64,000 nt of DNA from Streptomyces lavendofoliae (GTDB taxonomy: Bacteria > Actinomycetota > Actinomycetes > Streptomycetales > Streptomycetaceae). The notes under the pieces were generated by a model that was not told the DNA's origin, searched no databases, and saw only the letters and a list, made by a program, of their open reading frames with translations. Of this stretch, positions 1-6,808 are shown piece by piece. The position numbers and the translations under genes are program-made. The stretch spans positions 124,001-188,000 of the forward strand of contig NZ_BMTP01000006.1 of assembly GCF_014649735.1 (NCBI RefSeq), in the 5' to 3' direction. Within the stretch, counting starts at the first letter, position 1, and each line of letters opens with the position of its first letter.

Positions 1-184
1 AGCCCAGCAGGGCCTCGGCCTGCGGGCTCCACAGGACGATGCGCCCCTCGGCGTCCAGCACCACGGCCGCCACCCCGAGGACGTCGAGCAGCCCCTCGGC
101 CGACGACGGCTCCGCCGCCCCCGCGTCCGGCCCAGGCCCGCCCGGCGTCCCGCGGTGGGCCGGGGTGCCCTCTGCGCCGCCCAT
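1..184 (-). CDS. PAS-domain protein, N-terminal fragment (runs off the window start)
   Basis: Only the first 61 codons are visible, read leftward from ATG at 184. After a Pro/Gly-rich leader of about 28 residues the chain enters a PAS fold: GLLDVLGVAAVVLDAEG followed by GRIVLWSPQAEALLG, the usual strand-turn-helix start of PAS sensors. In Streptomyces this architecture most often precedes a SpoIIE (PP2C-type) phosphatase or a histidine kinase, but the output domain is outside the window, so the function is inferred only to the level of PAS-containing signalling protein. Two PAS-SpoIIE proteins elsewhere in this window make a phosphatase plausible. Confidence 0.7.
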   Translation of the reverse strand, partial: MGGAEGTPAHRGTPGGPGPDAGAAEPSSAEGLLDVLGVAAVVLDAEGRIVLWSPQAEALLG

Positions 185-438
185 GACCGCTCCTCTCCGT
201 ACCGCAACCGTGCCTCCATACCGGCGCGGGCGCACGCCGGTGTGGCCGAACGGCCGCCGGGGGGTACCACCGGCCGCGCCGGCCGAACGCCGCCCCGACC
301 GGGGCCCCCGCGCCGGAGTGCGGGCGGGCGCGGGCGGGACCACCATGGAGGTGGGAGCCGGGACGGGTGCCTCCGGCCCCGCCTCCCGCACGCGGTCGCG
401 AGCCTTCTCCACCTCGCCGGGGGGCGCGGAGTTCCACC

Positions 439-1311
439 ATGACCATGCACAGAGTCGGCCGTGACATCACCGTCCTCGCGGACTCCCTCGAGGTGCCCGG
501 CATCGGATTCCTGCCCGTCAACGCCTTCGTCCTGCACGCCGAACAGCCAGTCGTCGTGGACACCGGTCTTGGTCTGCCCGACCGGGACTTCCTGGAGTCG
601 CTCGGCTCCGCGGTCGACCCCGCCGATGTGCGGTGGATCTGGCTGACGCACCCCGACCGCGACCACACGGGCGGCCTGTTCGCCCTGCTGGAGGCGGCTC
701 CGCGGGCGCGGGTCGTCACCACGTACATCGGCGCCGGGATCATGTCCACGGAGCGGCCGCTGCCCCTGGACCGGGTCTTCCTGCTGAACCCGGGACAGTC
801 CCTCGACGTCGGCGACCGTACGCTCACCGCGTTCCGGCCGCCGCTCTTCGACAGTCCGGCGACGGTGGGCTTCTACGACGACCGGGCGCGGGCGTGCTTC
901 AGCTCGGACTGCTTCGGGGCGCCCATGCCGAGCGAGGATCTGGCCCGGGGGGACGACGCGGGTGCGCTGGTGCCCGAGCAGTTGCGGGCCGCGCAGCTGT
1001 TGTGGGCCACCGTCGACAGCCCGTGGGTGCACGCCGTCGACGTGGACAGGTTCCTCGCCACGGTGCGACCGCTGCGGGAGATGGACCCCGAGACCGTCCT
1101 CGGCACGCACCTGCCGCCGGCCACCGGGCTGGTGCCCCGGATGGTCGACACGATCAGCGGGGCGCCCGGGGCGGACCCGTTCTTCGGGCCGGACCAGGAG
1201 GCGCTGGAGCGCATGCTGGCGGGGTTCGAGCCCGGTGGACCGGCGCCCGGGCCCGTGCGGGCACCGGAGGACATGCCCGCCGAGACGCCGGCGCCGGGCG
1301 CGCCGACCTGA
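439..1311 (+). CDS. ODP/metallo-beta-lactamase-fold protein
   Basis: A 290-residue cytoplasmic protein with the metallo-beta-lactamase fold of the ODP (flavodiiron-type) branch. The metal motif reads THPDRDHTGG (H71, D73, D75, H76), i.e. HxDxDH instead of the classical HxHxDH. Further candidate ligands are D157 (FSSDCFG) and H224 (GTHLPP). The His that usually follows the Asp motif in flavodiiron proteins seems replaced in the segment RPPLFDSPATV, so the metal site may be altered. There is no flavodoxin domain. ATG at 439 is preferred over the upstream in-frame ATG at 367 because residues before it are low-complexity and homology starts at once after it. Its C-terminal 40 residues are Pro/Ala-rich. 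Substrate unknown. Confidence 0.75.
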   Translation: MTMHRVGRDITVLADSLEVPGIGFLPVNAFVLHAEQPVVVDTGLGLPDRDFLESLGSAVDPADVRWIWLTHPDRDHTGGLFALLEAAPRARVVTTYIGAGIMSTERPLPLDRVFLLNPGQSLDVGDRTLTAFRPPLFDSPATVGFYDDRARACFSSDCFGAPMPSEDLARGDDAGALVPEQLRAAQLLWATVDSPWVHAVDVDRFLATVRPLREMDPETVLGTHLPPATGLVPRMVDTISGAPGADPFFGPDQEALERMLAGFEPGGPAPGPVRAPEDMPAETPAPGAPT

Positions 1312-1388
1312 GCGGCGGACGGGCACGCCCGGACAGGCCCCGGGCGGGACGGCCGCGCCGCGCTCGCCCCGGCGCGGTGCGGCGGTCG

Positions 1389-1428
1389 GTTCAGCGGTCG
1401 GTTCAGCGGTGGTTCAGCGGTGAGTTCA
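1389..1428 (+). promoter_or_regulatory. PhoP-box-like GTTCA direct repeats
   Basis: Four GTTCA units begin at 1389, 1401, 1412 and 1424, spaced 12, 11 and 12 bases, about 95-135 bases upstream of the phytase start. Streptomyces PHO boxes are built of 11-base direct repeat units beginning with GTTCA, so the composition and the downstream phosphate-scavenging gene fit; the two 12-base steps depart from the strict 11-base period. Confidence 0.45.
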
Positions 1429-1522
1429 CGAGAGGAACACCTTGCGTAGGCGAACCGGTCACCGGGCCCGTCCATGATCGGCAGCGGTTTGCCATGCTCC
1501 CGACAGCAAGGGGTTACCTCTC

Positions 1523-2839
1523 GTGTTCAGGCTCCGTCCCGCCCGGTCGGCCGGTCTCGTCCTCGGTACGGCTCTGGCGGCGCTCGCCGCGGCCGTCCCC
1601 GCCGGCGCGCACCCGTCATCGGGCGCCGTCCTCGCCCTGCCCGGCGTCACCCCGCGCGCGGAGACCGCCACGCTCTACGACGACGAGGCGGGCGGCAACG
1701 CCAACGCCGACGACCCGGCGATCTGGCGCAACGCGGCCCAGCCGGACCGCAGCCTCGTCATCGCCACCGCCAAGGAGGGCGGCCTGCGGGTCTACGACCT
1801 CGACGCCCGCCAGGTACAGGCCATCCCCGCTCCCCCGGCCGCCGGGCCCGACGACGCCCCCGGCCGCTTCAACAACGTGGACCTCGTCCACGGCCTGCGC
1901 CTGCCGTCCGGCCGCGCCGACGTCAGCGTGACGACCGACCGCGGACACGACCGCCTCCGTATCCACCGCATCGCTCCGGGCCGCGCCGGCGGACCGCTCG
2001 TCGACGTCACCGACCCCGCCGCGCCGCCGGTGTTCTCGTCGAACCAGGACGAGATCAACGACCAGCAGACCGCCTACGGGCTCGCCACCTGGACCGATGC
2101 CGCGTCCGGCCGCTCCTACGCCCTGGTCAGCCGCCGCAACCGCACCACCGTCGCCCTGCTGGAGCTCACGCCCACCGCCACCGGAACGGTCACCTACCGG
2201 AAGGTCCGCACCCTGGACCTGCCCTCCGCCTTCCGCCTCCCCGACGGCACCTCCTGGACGCCCTGCGGCGAGCCGGACGAGCTGCCGCAGATCGAGGGCA
2301 TGGTCGTCGACCCCGCGAACGGCATGCTGTACGCGGGCCAGGAGGACGTCGGCATCTGGCGCATGCGCGCGGACCTGACCGCCGCCCCCAAGCTCATCGA
2401 CCGCGTCCGCGAGTACGGCGTTCCGGGCGTGTACGACGAGGAGACCGAGGAGTGCTCGGCCGGCACCGACCCGGGCTTCGGCGGCACCCGCCTGGCGGCC
2501 GACGTCGAGGGCCTGACCCTGCTCACCGAGCCCGACGGTGACGGTTACATCCTGGCCTCCAGCCAGGGCGACGACACCTTCGCCGCGTACGACCGTGAGC
2601 TGGAGGACGCCAACGAGTACGAGGGCGGGTTCCGCGTCACCGCCACGGCCGACGGCGCCATCGACGGTTCCGAGGAGTGCGACGGCGCCGCCGTCCTCAA
2701 CGCCCCGCTCGGCACGAAGTACCCGCACGGCCTGCTCGTCGTCCAGGACGGCCACGACACGCCGGTGGACGGCGACCGTGAGGCCACCAACTTCGCGTTC
2801 GTCGACCTCGGCAAGGTCCTGGACGGCATCGACGACTGA
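1523..2839 (+). CDS. secreted 3-phytase (beta-propeller phytase)
   Basis: A 438-residue exported protein that matches the beta-propeller phytase family, Ca-dependent enzymes that remove phosphate from inositol hexakisphosphate. A signal peptide is evident (RLRPARSAGLVLGTALAALA then an AGA-type cleavage site near residue 30). Family landmarks include DDPAIW early in the mature chain, GRFNNVDLVHG, the acidic DEINDQQTAYGLA stretch, and the late IEGMVVDPANGMLYAGQED and DVEGLTLL blocks; length is normal for the family. GTG at 1523 is chosen because AAGGGG lies 10 bases upstream and the signal peptide begins immediately. It stands alone, and GTTCA repeats upstream suggest PhoP control under phosphate starvation. 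Confidence 0.9.
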   Translation: MFRLRPARSAGLVLGTALAALAAAVPAGAHPSSGAVLALPGVTPRAETATLYDDEAGGNANADDPAIWRNAAQPDRSLVIATAKEGGLRVYDLDARQVQAIPAPPAAGPDDAPGRFNNVDLVHGLRLPSGRADVSVTTDRGHDRLRIHRIAPGRAGGPLVDVTDPAAPPVFSSNQDEINDQQTAYGLATWTDAASGRSYALVSRRNRTTVALLELTPTATGTVTYRKVRTLDLPSAFRLPDGTSWTPCGEPDELPQIEGMVVDPANGMLYAGQEDVGIWRMRADLTAAPKLIDRVREYGVPGVYDEETEECSAGTDPGFGGTRLAADVEGLTLLTEPDGDGYILASSQGDDTFAAYDRELEDANEYEGGFRVTATADGAIDGSEECDGAAVLNAPLGTKYPHGLLVVQDGHDTPVDGDREATNFAFVDLGKVLDGIDD

Positions 2840-2880
2840 GGCTGACTCCGAGCGGGTGGCGTGACTGCCCCTGACAGCGC

Positions 2881-2922
2881 AGACCCCGGAGGCGGAGCGA
2901 TTGACCGCCCGCCCCGGGGTCT
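2881..2922 (+). terminator. hairpin after phytase gene
   Basis: AGACCCCGG (2881-2889) pairs with CCGGGGTCT (2914-2922), with an inner GGCGG/CCGCC stem (2891-2895, 2905-2909). It sits 42 bases after the phytase stop and before the ribosome binding site of the next gene. There is no T tract, as is usual for Streptomyces terminators. Confidence 0.5.
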
Positions 2923-2965
2923 ACAGCTGTTCGGGGAAGAGTCCGTCCGGTGCGAGGAGCTTGCT

Positions 2966-4279
2966 GTGCGACACAGGAGAGCGGGACGGCCGGGGTCACG
3001 CGCGGCCGTGGCGGTCGCCGCCATGACGGGGCTGGCGGCGCTGGCCGCCGCGGGCCCGCACGCGACCGCGGGGACGGTGGCGACCGGGCCGACGGCACGG
3101 GCCGGAGCCCCGGTGCCCGGCACGGTGATCACCGAGTGGATGGGCACCGTCGCCGGGACGGTGGATCCGGTGGGCGGGCTGACCACCCCGGAGGAGGCGG
3201 TGTGGCACGCGCTGGTCTCGACGGCCATGTACAACGCGGTCGTCGGCGTCGAGGGACGGTACGAGCCCTACCGGTGGGGCGCGCGCGGTCCCCGTACGGC
3301 GTCGGCGGAGGCCGCCGCGGCGGCGGCCGCGCACCGGCTGCTGCGGCTCTCGTTCCCGGCTGCCGCGCCCCGGCTGCGCGAGGTCTACGCCACGAGCCTG
3401 GCGCGGGTCCCGGACGGCCGGGCCGAGGACGAGGGCGTCACGTTCGGCGAGCGCGCCGCCGACCACCTACTGGCGCTGCGCGCCGGGGACGGGCGCGGCG
3501 CGCCGGTGCCGTTCGCGGCGCGTCCCGCGCCCGGGGTCTGGCGGCCCACGCCACCGGGCCACCAGCCGTTCGCCAGCGCCTGGCTGGCCCGGCTGCGCCC
3601 GATGCTCCTCGACTCCCCCGCCTGGTTCCGGCCGCCTCCGCCGCCCCCGCTCACCTCCGTCCGGTACGCGCGGGACCTGGCGGAGGTGCGGGCGTACGGC
3701 GCCAAGGAGGGCTCGGCCCGCAGCCCGTGGCAGACGGAGACCGCGGTGTACTTCACCGAACTCGACCTGCAGAAGGCGCTGGGCGACCACGCGGACCGGC
3801 ACCGGTTCGACCTCGTCGACACGGCCCGGCTGTACGCGGCCGTCAACACCGTCCAGCTGGACGCGGTGGTCACCGCCTGGGACGCCAAGCTGACCTACGG
3901 CACCTGGCGGCCCGTCACCGCCATCCGGGAGGCCGGCCGGGACGGCAACCCGGCCACCACGGCCGACTCCCGGTGGGAGCCGCTGCTGCCCACGCCCCCG
4001 CACCCGGACTACCTGAGCGGCCACGCGGCGTCCGGCGGCGCGTTGACGGGCACCCTCACCGGCCTGCTCGGCACGTCCCGCATCGACCTGTTCCTGTCGT
4101 CCCGGGGCACCGGCACGACACGGCACCACCGTTACGCGCACGAGTACGACAGGGACGTCGTGAACGCCCGCGTGTGGGGCGGCATCCACACGCGGACCGC
4201 CGACACCGTCGGCAACGCCGCCGGGCACCGGCTGGCCGCGTGGGCCCTGGAGCGGTACTTCCGGCCGGTGCGCGGCTGA
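2966..4279 (+). CDS. secreted vanadium-dependent haloperoxidase/PAP2-superfamily protein
   Basis: A 437-residue protein with a short cationic N-terminus, a hydrophobic segment (AAVAVAAMTGLAALAAAG) and an Ala-rich cleavage region, so probably exported. The C-terminal half carries the vanadium-haloperoxidase/acid phosphatase signature in order: K308 in KLTYGTWRP, H353 in LSGHAASGG, and R402 to H408 in ARVWGGIH. In this superfamily these residues bind vanadate or phosphate. Many such Streptomyces proteins are annotated as haloperoxidases without tested activity, and phosphatase activity is an alternative that would suit the adjacent phytase. GTG at 2966 is preferred to the upstream ATG at 2861 because GAGGAG lies 6 bases before it and the upstream 35 residues overlap the terminator. 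Confidence 0.8.
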   Translation: MRHRRAGRPGSRAAVAVAAMTGLAALAAAGPHATAGTVATGPTARAGAPVPGTVITEWMGTVAGTVDPVGGLTTPEEAVWHALVSTAMYNAVVGVEGRYEPYRWGARGPRTASAEAAAAAAAHRLLRLSFPAAAPRLREVYATSLARVPDGRAEDEGVTFGERAADHLLALRAGDGRGAPVPFAARPAPGVWRPTPPGHQPFASAWLARLRPMLLDSPAWFRPPPPPPLTSVRYARDLAEVRAYGAKEGSARSPWQTETAVYFTELDLQKALGDHADRHRFDLVDTARLYAAVNTVQLDAVVTAWDAKLTYGTWRPVTAIREAGRDGNPATTADSRWEPLLPTPPHPDYLSGHAASGGALTGTLTGLLGTSRIDLFLSSRGTGTTRHHRYAHEYDRDVVNARVWGGIHTRTADTVGNAAGHRLAAWALERYFRPVRG

Positions 4280-4393
4280 CCCGTGCGCGACCGGCCGGCG
4301 GCTGCGGCATACGGGTGAATACGGCATACGTCCGTCGCCGGACGACCGTTACGCAGTCCGACCCCGGTCGCTACGACGATAGGAAACGAACCC

Positions 4394-4609
4394 ATGATCA
4401 AGCAGGTTCTCGCCGCCGCCGGCGTCGCCGCGGCCGTTCTCGGTGCCTCCTCCCCCGCGGCATCCGCGGTGGGCGACCGCGAGCTGCACACGCAGAACGG
4501 CAACTTCTCGACGCAGTCGTACGGCAACACCGGCAGTCCGGAGCCGCAGAGCGCCGGGCGCGCCCTGACCGACTCCGACCTCCGCCCCCTGGACGGCCTG
4601 GGGCGGTAG
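4394..4609 (+). CDS. small secreted rodlin-like protein
   Basis: A 71-residue exported peptide: signal peptide of about 27 residues (IKQVLAAAGVAAAVLGASS, cleavage after ASA) and a 44-residue mature chain. The mature part begins VGDRELHTQNGNFSTQSYGN and ends in a Leu-rich LTDSDLRPLDGLG segment. The NGNxxxQxYGN pattern and size recall the rodlins (RdlA/RdlB) that order chaplin fibrils on Streptomyces spores, but the KPC segment typical of rodlins is not present, so this is at most a divergent relative. AGGAAA lies 9 bases before the ATG. No partner gene (chaplin or second rodlin) is adjacent. Confidence 0.6.
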   Translation: MIKQVLAAAGVAAAVLGASSPAASAVGDRELHTQNGNFSTQSYGNTGSPEPQSAGRALTDSDLRPLDGLGR

Positions 4610-4673
4610 CGGCGCGTTACGCTGACGGCCGAGATCGACCCGGGGCTGCCCCGGCCGGTGGGGATGGACGTAC

Positions 4674-5084
4674 ATGACAGCGTGGCGGGTGCAGGCCCCG
4701 GTGGTCGCCGTGGTGGCGCTCGGCGGGGCGGTGGGCGCCTCGGCGCGCTACGCCGCGTCCCTGGTCCGGCCCACGCCCGTGGGCGGCTTCCCGTGGACCA
4801 CCCTGGGCGTCAACGTCCTCGGCTGCGCGCTGATCGGCGTGTTGATGGTGGTGGCCGGCAGGGCCCGGGCGGTCCACCGGCTGGTCCGCCCGTTCCTCGG
4901 CACGGGGGTGCTCGGCGGGTTCACCACGTTCTCGACGTACGCGCTGGACGTCCGGCAGCTCGTCGAGGGCGGCCGATTCCGGGCCGGGCTCGCGTATCTC
5001 GTCCTCACGCCGTCGGCGGCGCTGGTGGCGGTGGGCACGGCGGCGTGGCTGACGCGCCGCGTACTGACGTGGCGGCAGGCATGA
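4674..5084 (+). CDS. crcB: fluoride exporter subunit CrcB/FluC (first copy)
   Basis: A 136-residue four-helix membrane protein of the CrcB/FluC family, which forms dual-topology dimers that export fluoride. Diagnostic motifs are [10 protein letters not shown] at the N-terminus, [12 protein letters not shown] in helix 2, and [12 protein letters not shown] in helix 3, the last containing the Phe-Thr-Thr-Phe-Ser-Thr-Tyr Na+/fluoride pathway signature. It is followed by a small ORF that overlaps its stop (ATGA), and that ORF in turn overlaps a second crcB, so the three are probably co-translated. Paired crcB genes usually encode oppositely inserted halves of a heterodimer. Confidence 0.93.
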   Translation: MTAWRVQAPVVAVVALGGAVGASARYAASLVRPTPVGGFPWTTLGVNVLGCALIGVLMVVAGRARAVHRLVRPFLGTGVLGGFTTFSTYALDVRQLVEGGRFRAGLAYLVLTPSAALVAVGTAAWLTRRVLTWRQA

Positions 5085-5215
5085 CCCGGCCCGCGGACGA
5101 CCAGGAGCGCGCGCGGGCGTTCCCGCCGCCGCCGGACGGTTTGCACGGGGACGGGCCGGTGGTGCCCGGCCCGCGCGAGGTGGCGCGGTACGCCGGTGGG
5201 GGGCGGGTGCGGTGA
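5081..5215 (+). CDS. small coupled ORF between the two crcB genes
   Basis: A 44-codon ORF beginning with an ATG that overlaps the first crcB stop (ATGA at 5081-5084) and ending with a TGA that overlaps the second crcB start (GTGA at 5212-5215). The product is hydrophilic, rich in Pro, Arg and Asp, with no membrane segment or motif that I recognise (it contains [15 protein letters not shown] and [11 protein letters not shown]). The two stop-start overlaps are what support translation; it may simply carry ribosomes from one crcB to the next. Function unknown. Confidence 0.45.
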   Translation: MTRPADDQERARAFPPPPDGLHGDGPVVPGPREVARYAGGGRVR

Positions 5216-5586
5216 CCTGGCTGTGGGTGGTCGCGGGCGCCGCGGTCGGGGCGCCGTTGCGGTACCTGACCGACCGGGCCGTGCAGGCGCGCCACGACTC
5301 CGCCTTCCCGTGGGGCACGTTCACGGTCAACGTGGTGGGCTGCCTGGTACTGGGCCTGGTGACGGGAGCGGTCACGGCGGGGGCCGCCGCGCCGGAACTC
5401 CGCCTGCTGCTGGGCACGGGGCTGTGCGGGGCGCTCACCACGTACTCGACGTTCTCCTACGAGACGCTGCGGCTGGTGGAGGGTGGTGCGTCCCTGTACG
5501 CGGCCCTGAACGTGGCCGGCAGCGTCGGCGCCGGTCTGGGCGCGGTCTTCGCCGGTGCGGCGGTGGCGGAGACGGTCTGGGGCTAG
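5212..5586 (+). CDS. crcB: fluoride exporter subunit CrcB/FluC (second copy)
   Basis: A 124-residue CrcB/FluC protein with four predicted helices and the expected signatures GAPLRYLTDR, PWGTFTVNVVGCLVLG and GALTTYSTFSYETLRL. It is diverged from the upstream copy, consistent with the heterodimeric arrangement in which each protein has a fixed, opposite orientation. It starts with a GTG overlapping the stop of the intervening small ORF, so expression probably depends on translation from upstream. Its TAG stop is immediately followed by a sequence resembling the terminal repeat of the MITE-like element near 46.8 kb. Confidence 0.92.
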   Translation: MTWLWVVAGAAVGAPLRYLTDRAVQARHDSAFPWGTFTVNVVGCLVLGLVTGAVTAGAAAPELRLLLGTGLCGALTTYSTFSYETLRLVEGGASLYAALNVAGSVGAGLGAVFAGAAVAETVWG

Positions 5587-5661
5587 GGCGTGTCTTGCGG
5601 GTCCCGCCGGTTCCCCGGCCGGGTGGCGCGGGTGCCGGCCCCGCCGTCCTCCGGCGACCGG

Positions 5662-5708
5662 AACCGGCACACCGCGAGCCGCACCGGGTGGTGCGGGGGG
5701 CGCCGGTT
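5662..5708. terminator. bidirectional hairpin between convergent genes
   Basis: AACCGGC (5662-5668) pairs with GCCGGTT (5702-5708), enclosing a second stem CCGCAC/GTGCGG (5679-5684, 5691-5696). It lies between the second crcB and the convergent gene ending at 5717, where a shared terminator is expected. Confidence 0.5.
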
Positions 5709-5716
5709 CCGCGCCG

Positions 5717-6313
5717 TCACTGGGCCGCACTCTCGCAGGCGGCGATCTTGGACAGGAGTTGTTTGTCCAGCAGGAGCAGGGCGGTCAGCGCGTGCCGCGA
5801 CGCCACCGCCAGGAGGCCGGGGTCGGCCGCGCGCCCGGTGCCCCGGTCCGGGCCGTCATCGCGCGGGGGATCGCGGAGCGAGTCCTCCAGTTCCGTCAGC
5901 GGCCGGTCGAATCCGCCGCACATCACGGCGGCCGTCCGCAGGGCCTGGACCAGTTCCGCGTCGAGGTCGTCGGTGCCGCCGGTCTCCAGCAGCGCGCGTA
6001 TGAGGTGGCTGATGTGGAGCAGGCTGTGCAGCCTCCGCACCAGCTGCGGCCAGGGCTCGTCGTGAGTTTCCGGGGTGCTCCAGGCGGCCCGGGCCGCCTG
6101 GATGTCCTGGTGCAGTTCCCGTGCGATCCGTATCTCGGCCCGGCGCGGCCGTTGGGCCTTAAGGGCCCAGGAGATGCCCGCGTCCGCTGCCGCGTCGTAG
6201 GCGGCGAGCCGCAGTCGCACGAACCGGTCGGGCGCCGCGCACGCGTCGATGCCCTCGGTCAACTCGGTGTCGTCCACGGGCGGACCGTATCGGCAGGGGC
6301 GGCTCCCGCGCAC
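5717..6313 (-). CDS. hypothetical helical protein
   Basis: A protein of up to 198 residues, rich in Ala, Leu, Arg and Asp, with no signal peptide or membrane segment. It appears mostly alpha-helical, with helices such as FVRLRLAAYDAAADAG, PWPQLVRRLHSLLHISHLIR and SRHALTALLLLDKQLLSKIA. I do not recognise a family. The long GTG start at 6313 is given; GTG at 6277 (VDDTELTEG) is an equally acceptable start since neither has a strong ribosome binding site. It converges on crcB and is divergent from the glutamate decarboxylase gene, with a 495-base spacer. Confidence 0.6.
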   Translation of the reverse strand: MRGSRPCRYGPPVDDTELTEGIDACAAPDRFVRLRLAAYDAAADAGISWALKAQRPRRAEIRIARELHQDIQAARAAWSTPETHDEPWPQLVRRLHSLLHISHLIRALLETGGTDDLDAELVQALRTAAVMCGGFDRPLTELEDSLRDPPRDDGPDRGTGRAADPGLLAVASRHALTALLLLDKQLLSKIAACESAAQ

Positions 6314-6808
6314 CCGTCCGGCCCGAACCTGTTACGTACCGTGGCTCATTGGGGCTCCTGCCGTCGCGTTGGGTGTCCGGCCGGGTACGGATGAGAACGT
6401 TTTGGCCCACGCTCCAGGGGGTGGGCGGTGACCCCGCCGCTCACCCGGTGTGCACGGCGGCCCACCGGTGACACGCGGGTCGTCGCCGACGGGAAGCTCG
6501 GCCGTGCGGCCCCCGGCAAGGGCGACTTGCGGGAGTACGTCCTGTGCGGCCGGGCGTATCGGAAGCCCCGGGTCCCACCTCGAGGAGGGCACCGGGACGA
6601 CCGGCCCGCCGTCGGCCGCCCAAGCCCGGGCATGGCTTGTCGCCGGGTCCGGGCGGCCGACGCGGGTTCCGGCCCCGGCGTGGGCCGGGGCGTCGGGCCG
6701 TCGGCGTTGGGCCATTCCGGGGGGAAGCGCACGGCCGGCGGGCCGGGCGCCGGACGGCGGGGAATGGCGTGGAGGCACGGACCGATCCGTGTGGAAGGAC
6801 GTCGAGCG
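6314..6808. other. long intergenic region upstream of glutamate decarboxylase
   Basis: Between two divergent genes. A reading frame continuous with the decarboxylase extends back to 6428, but its composition (Arg/Gly/Pro-rich, no homology-like pattern) and the good start at 6809 argue that it is untranslated. I see no other gene, RNA or strong hairpin; it must hold the promoters of both neighbours. Confidence 0.4.

Noticed and set aside
4610..4673. Fluoride riboswitch ahead of the first crcB
   Set aside because: The 64-base spacer is too short and lacks the conserved pseudoknot sequences of the crcB motif; GGGGATGG here is just a weak ribosome binding site.
6428..6808. N-terminal extension of glutamate decarboxylase by 127 residues
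   Set aside because: Residues are Arg/Gly/Pro-rich without family similarity, and ATG 6809 has a fitting ribosome binding site and the expected GAD N-terminus.
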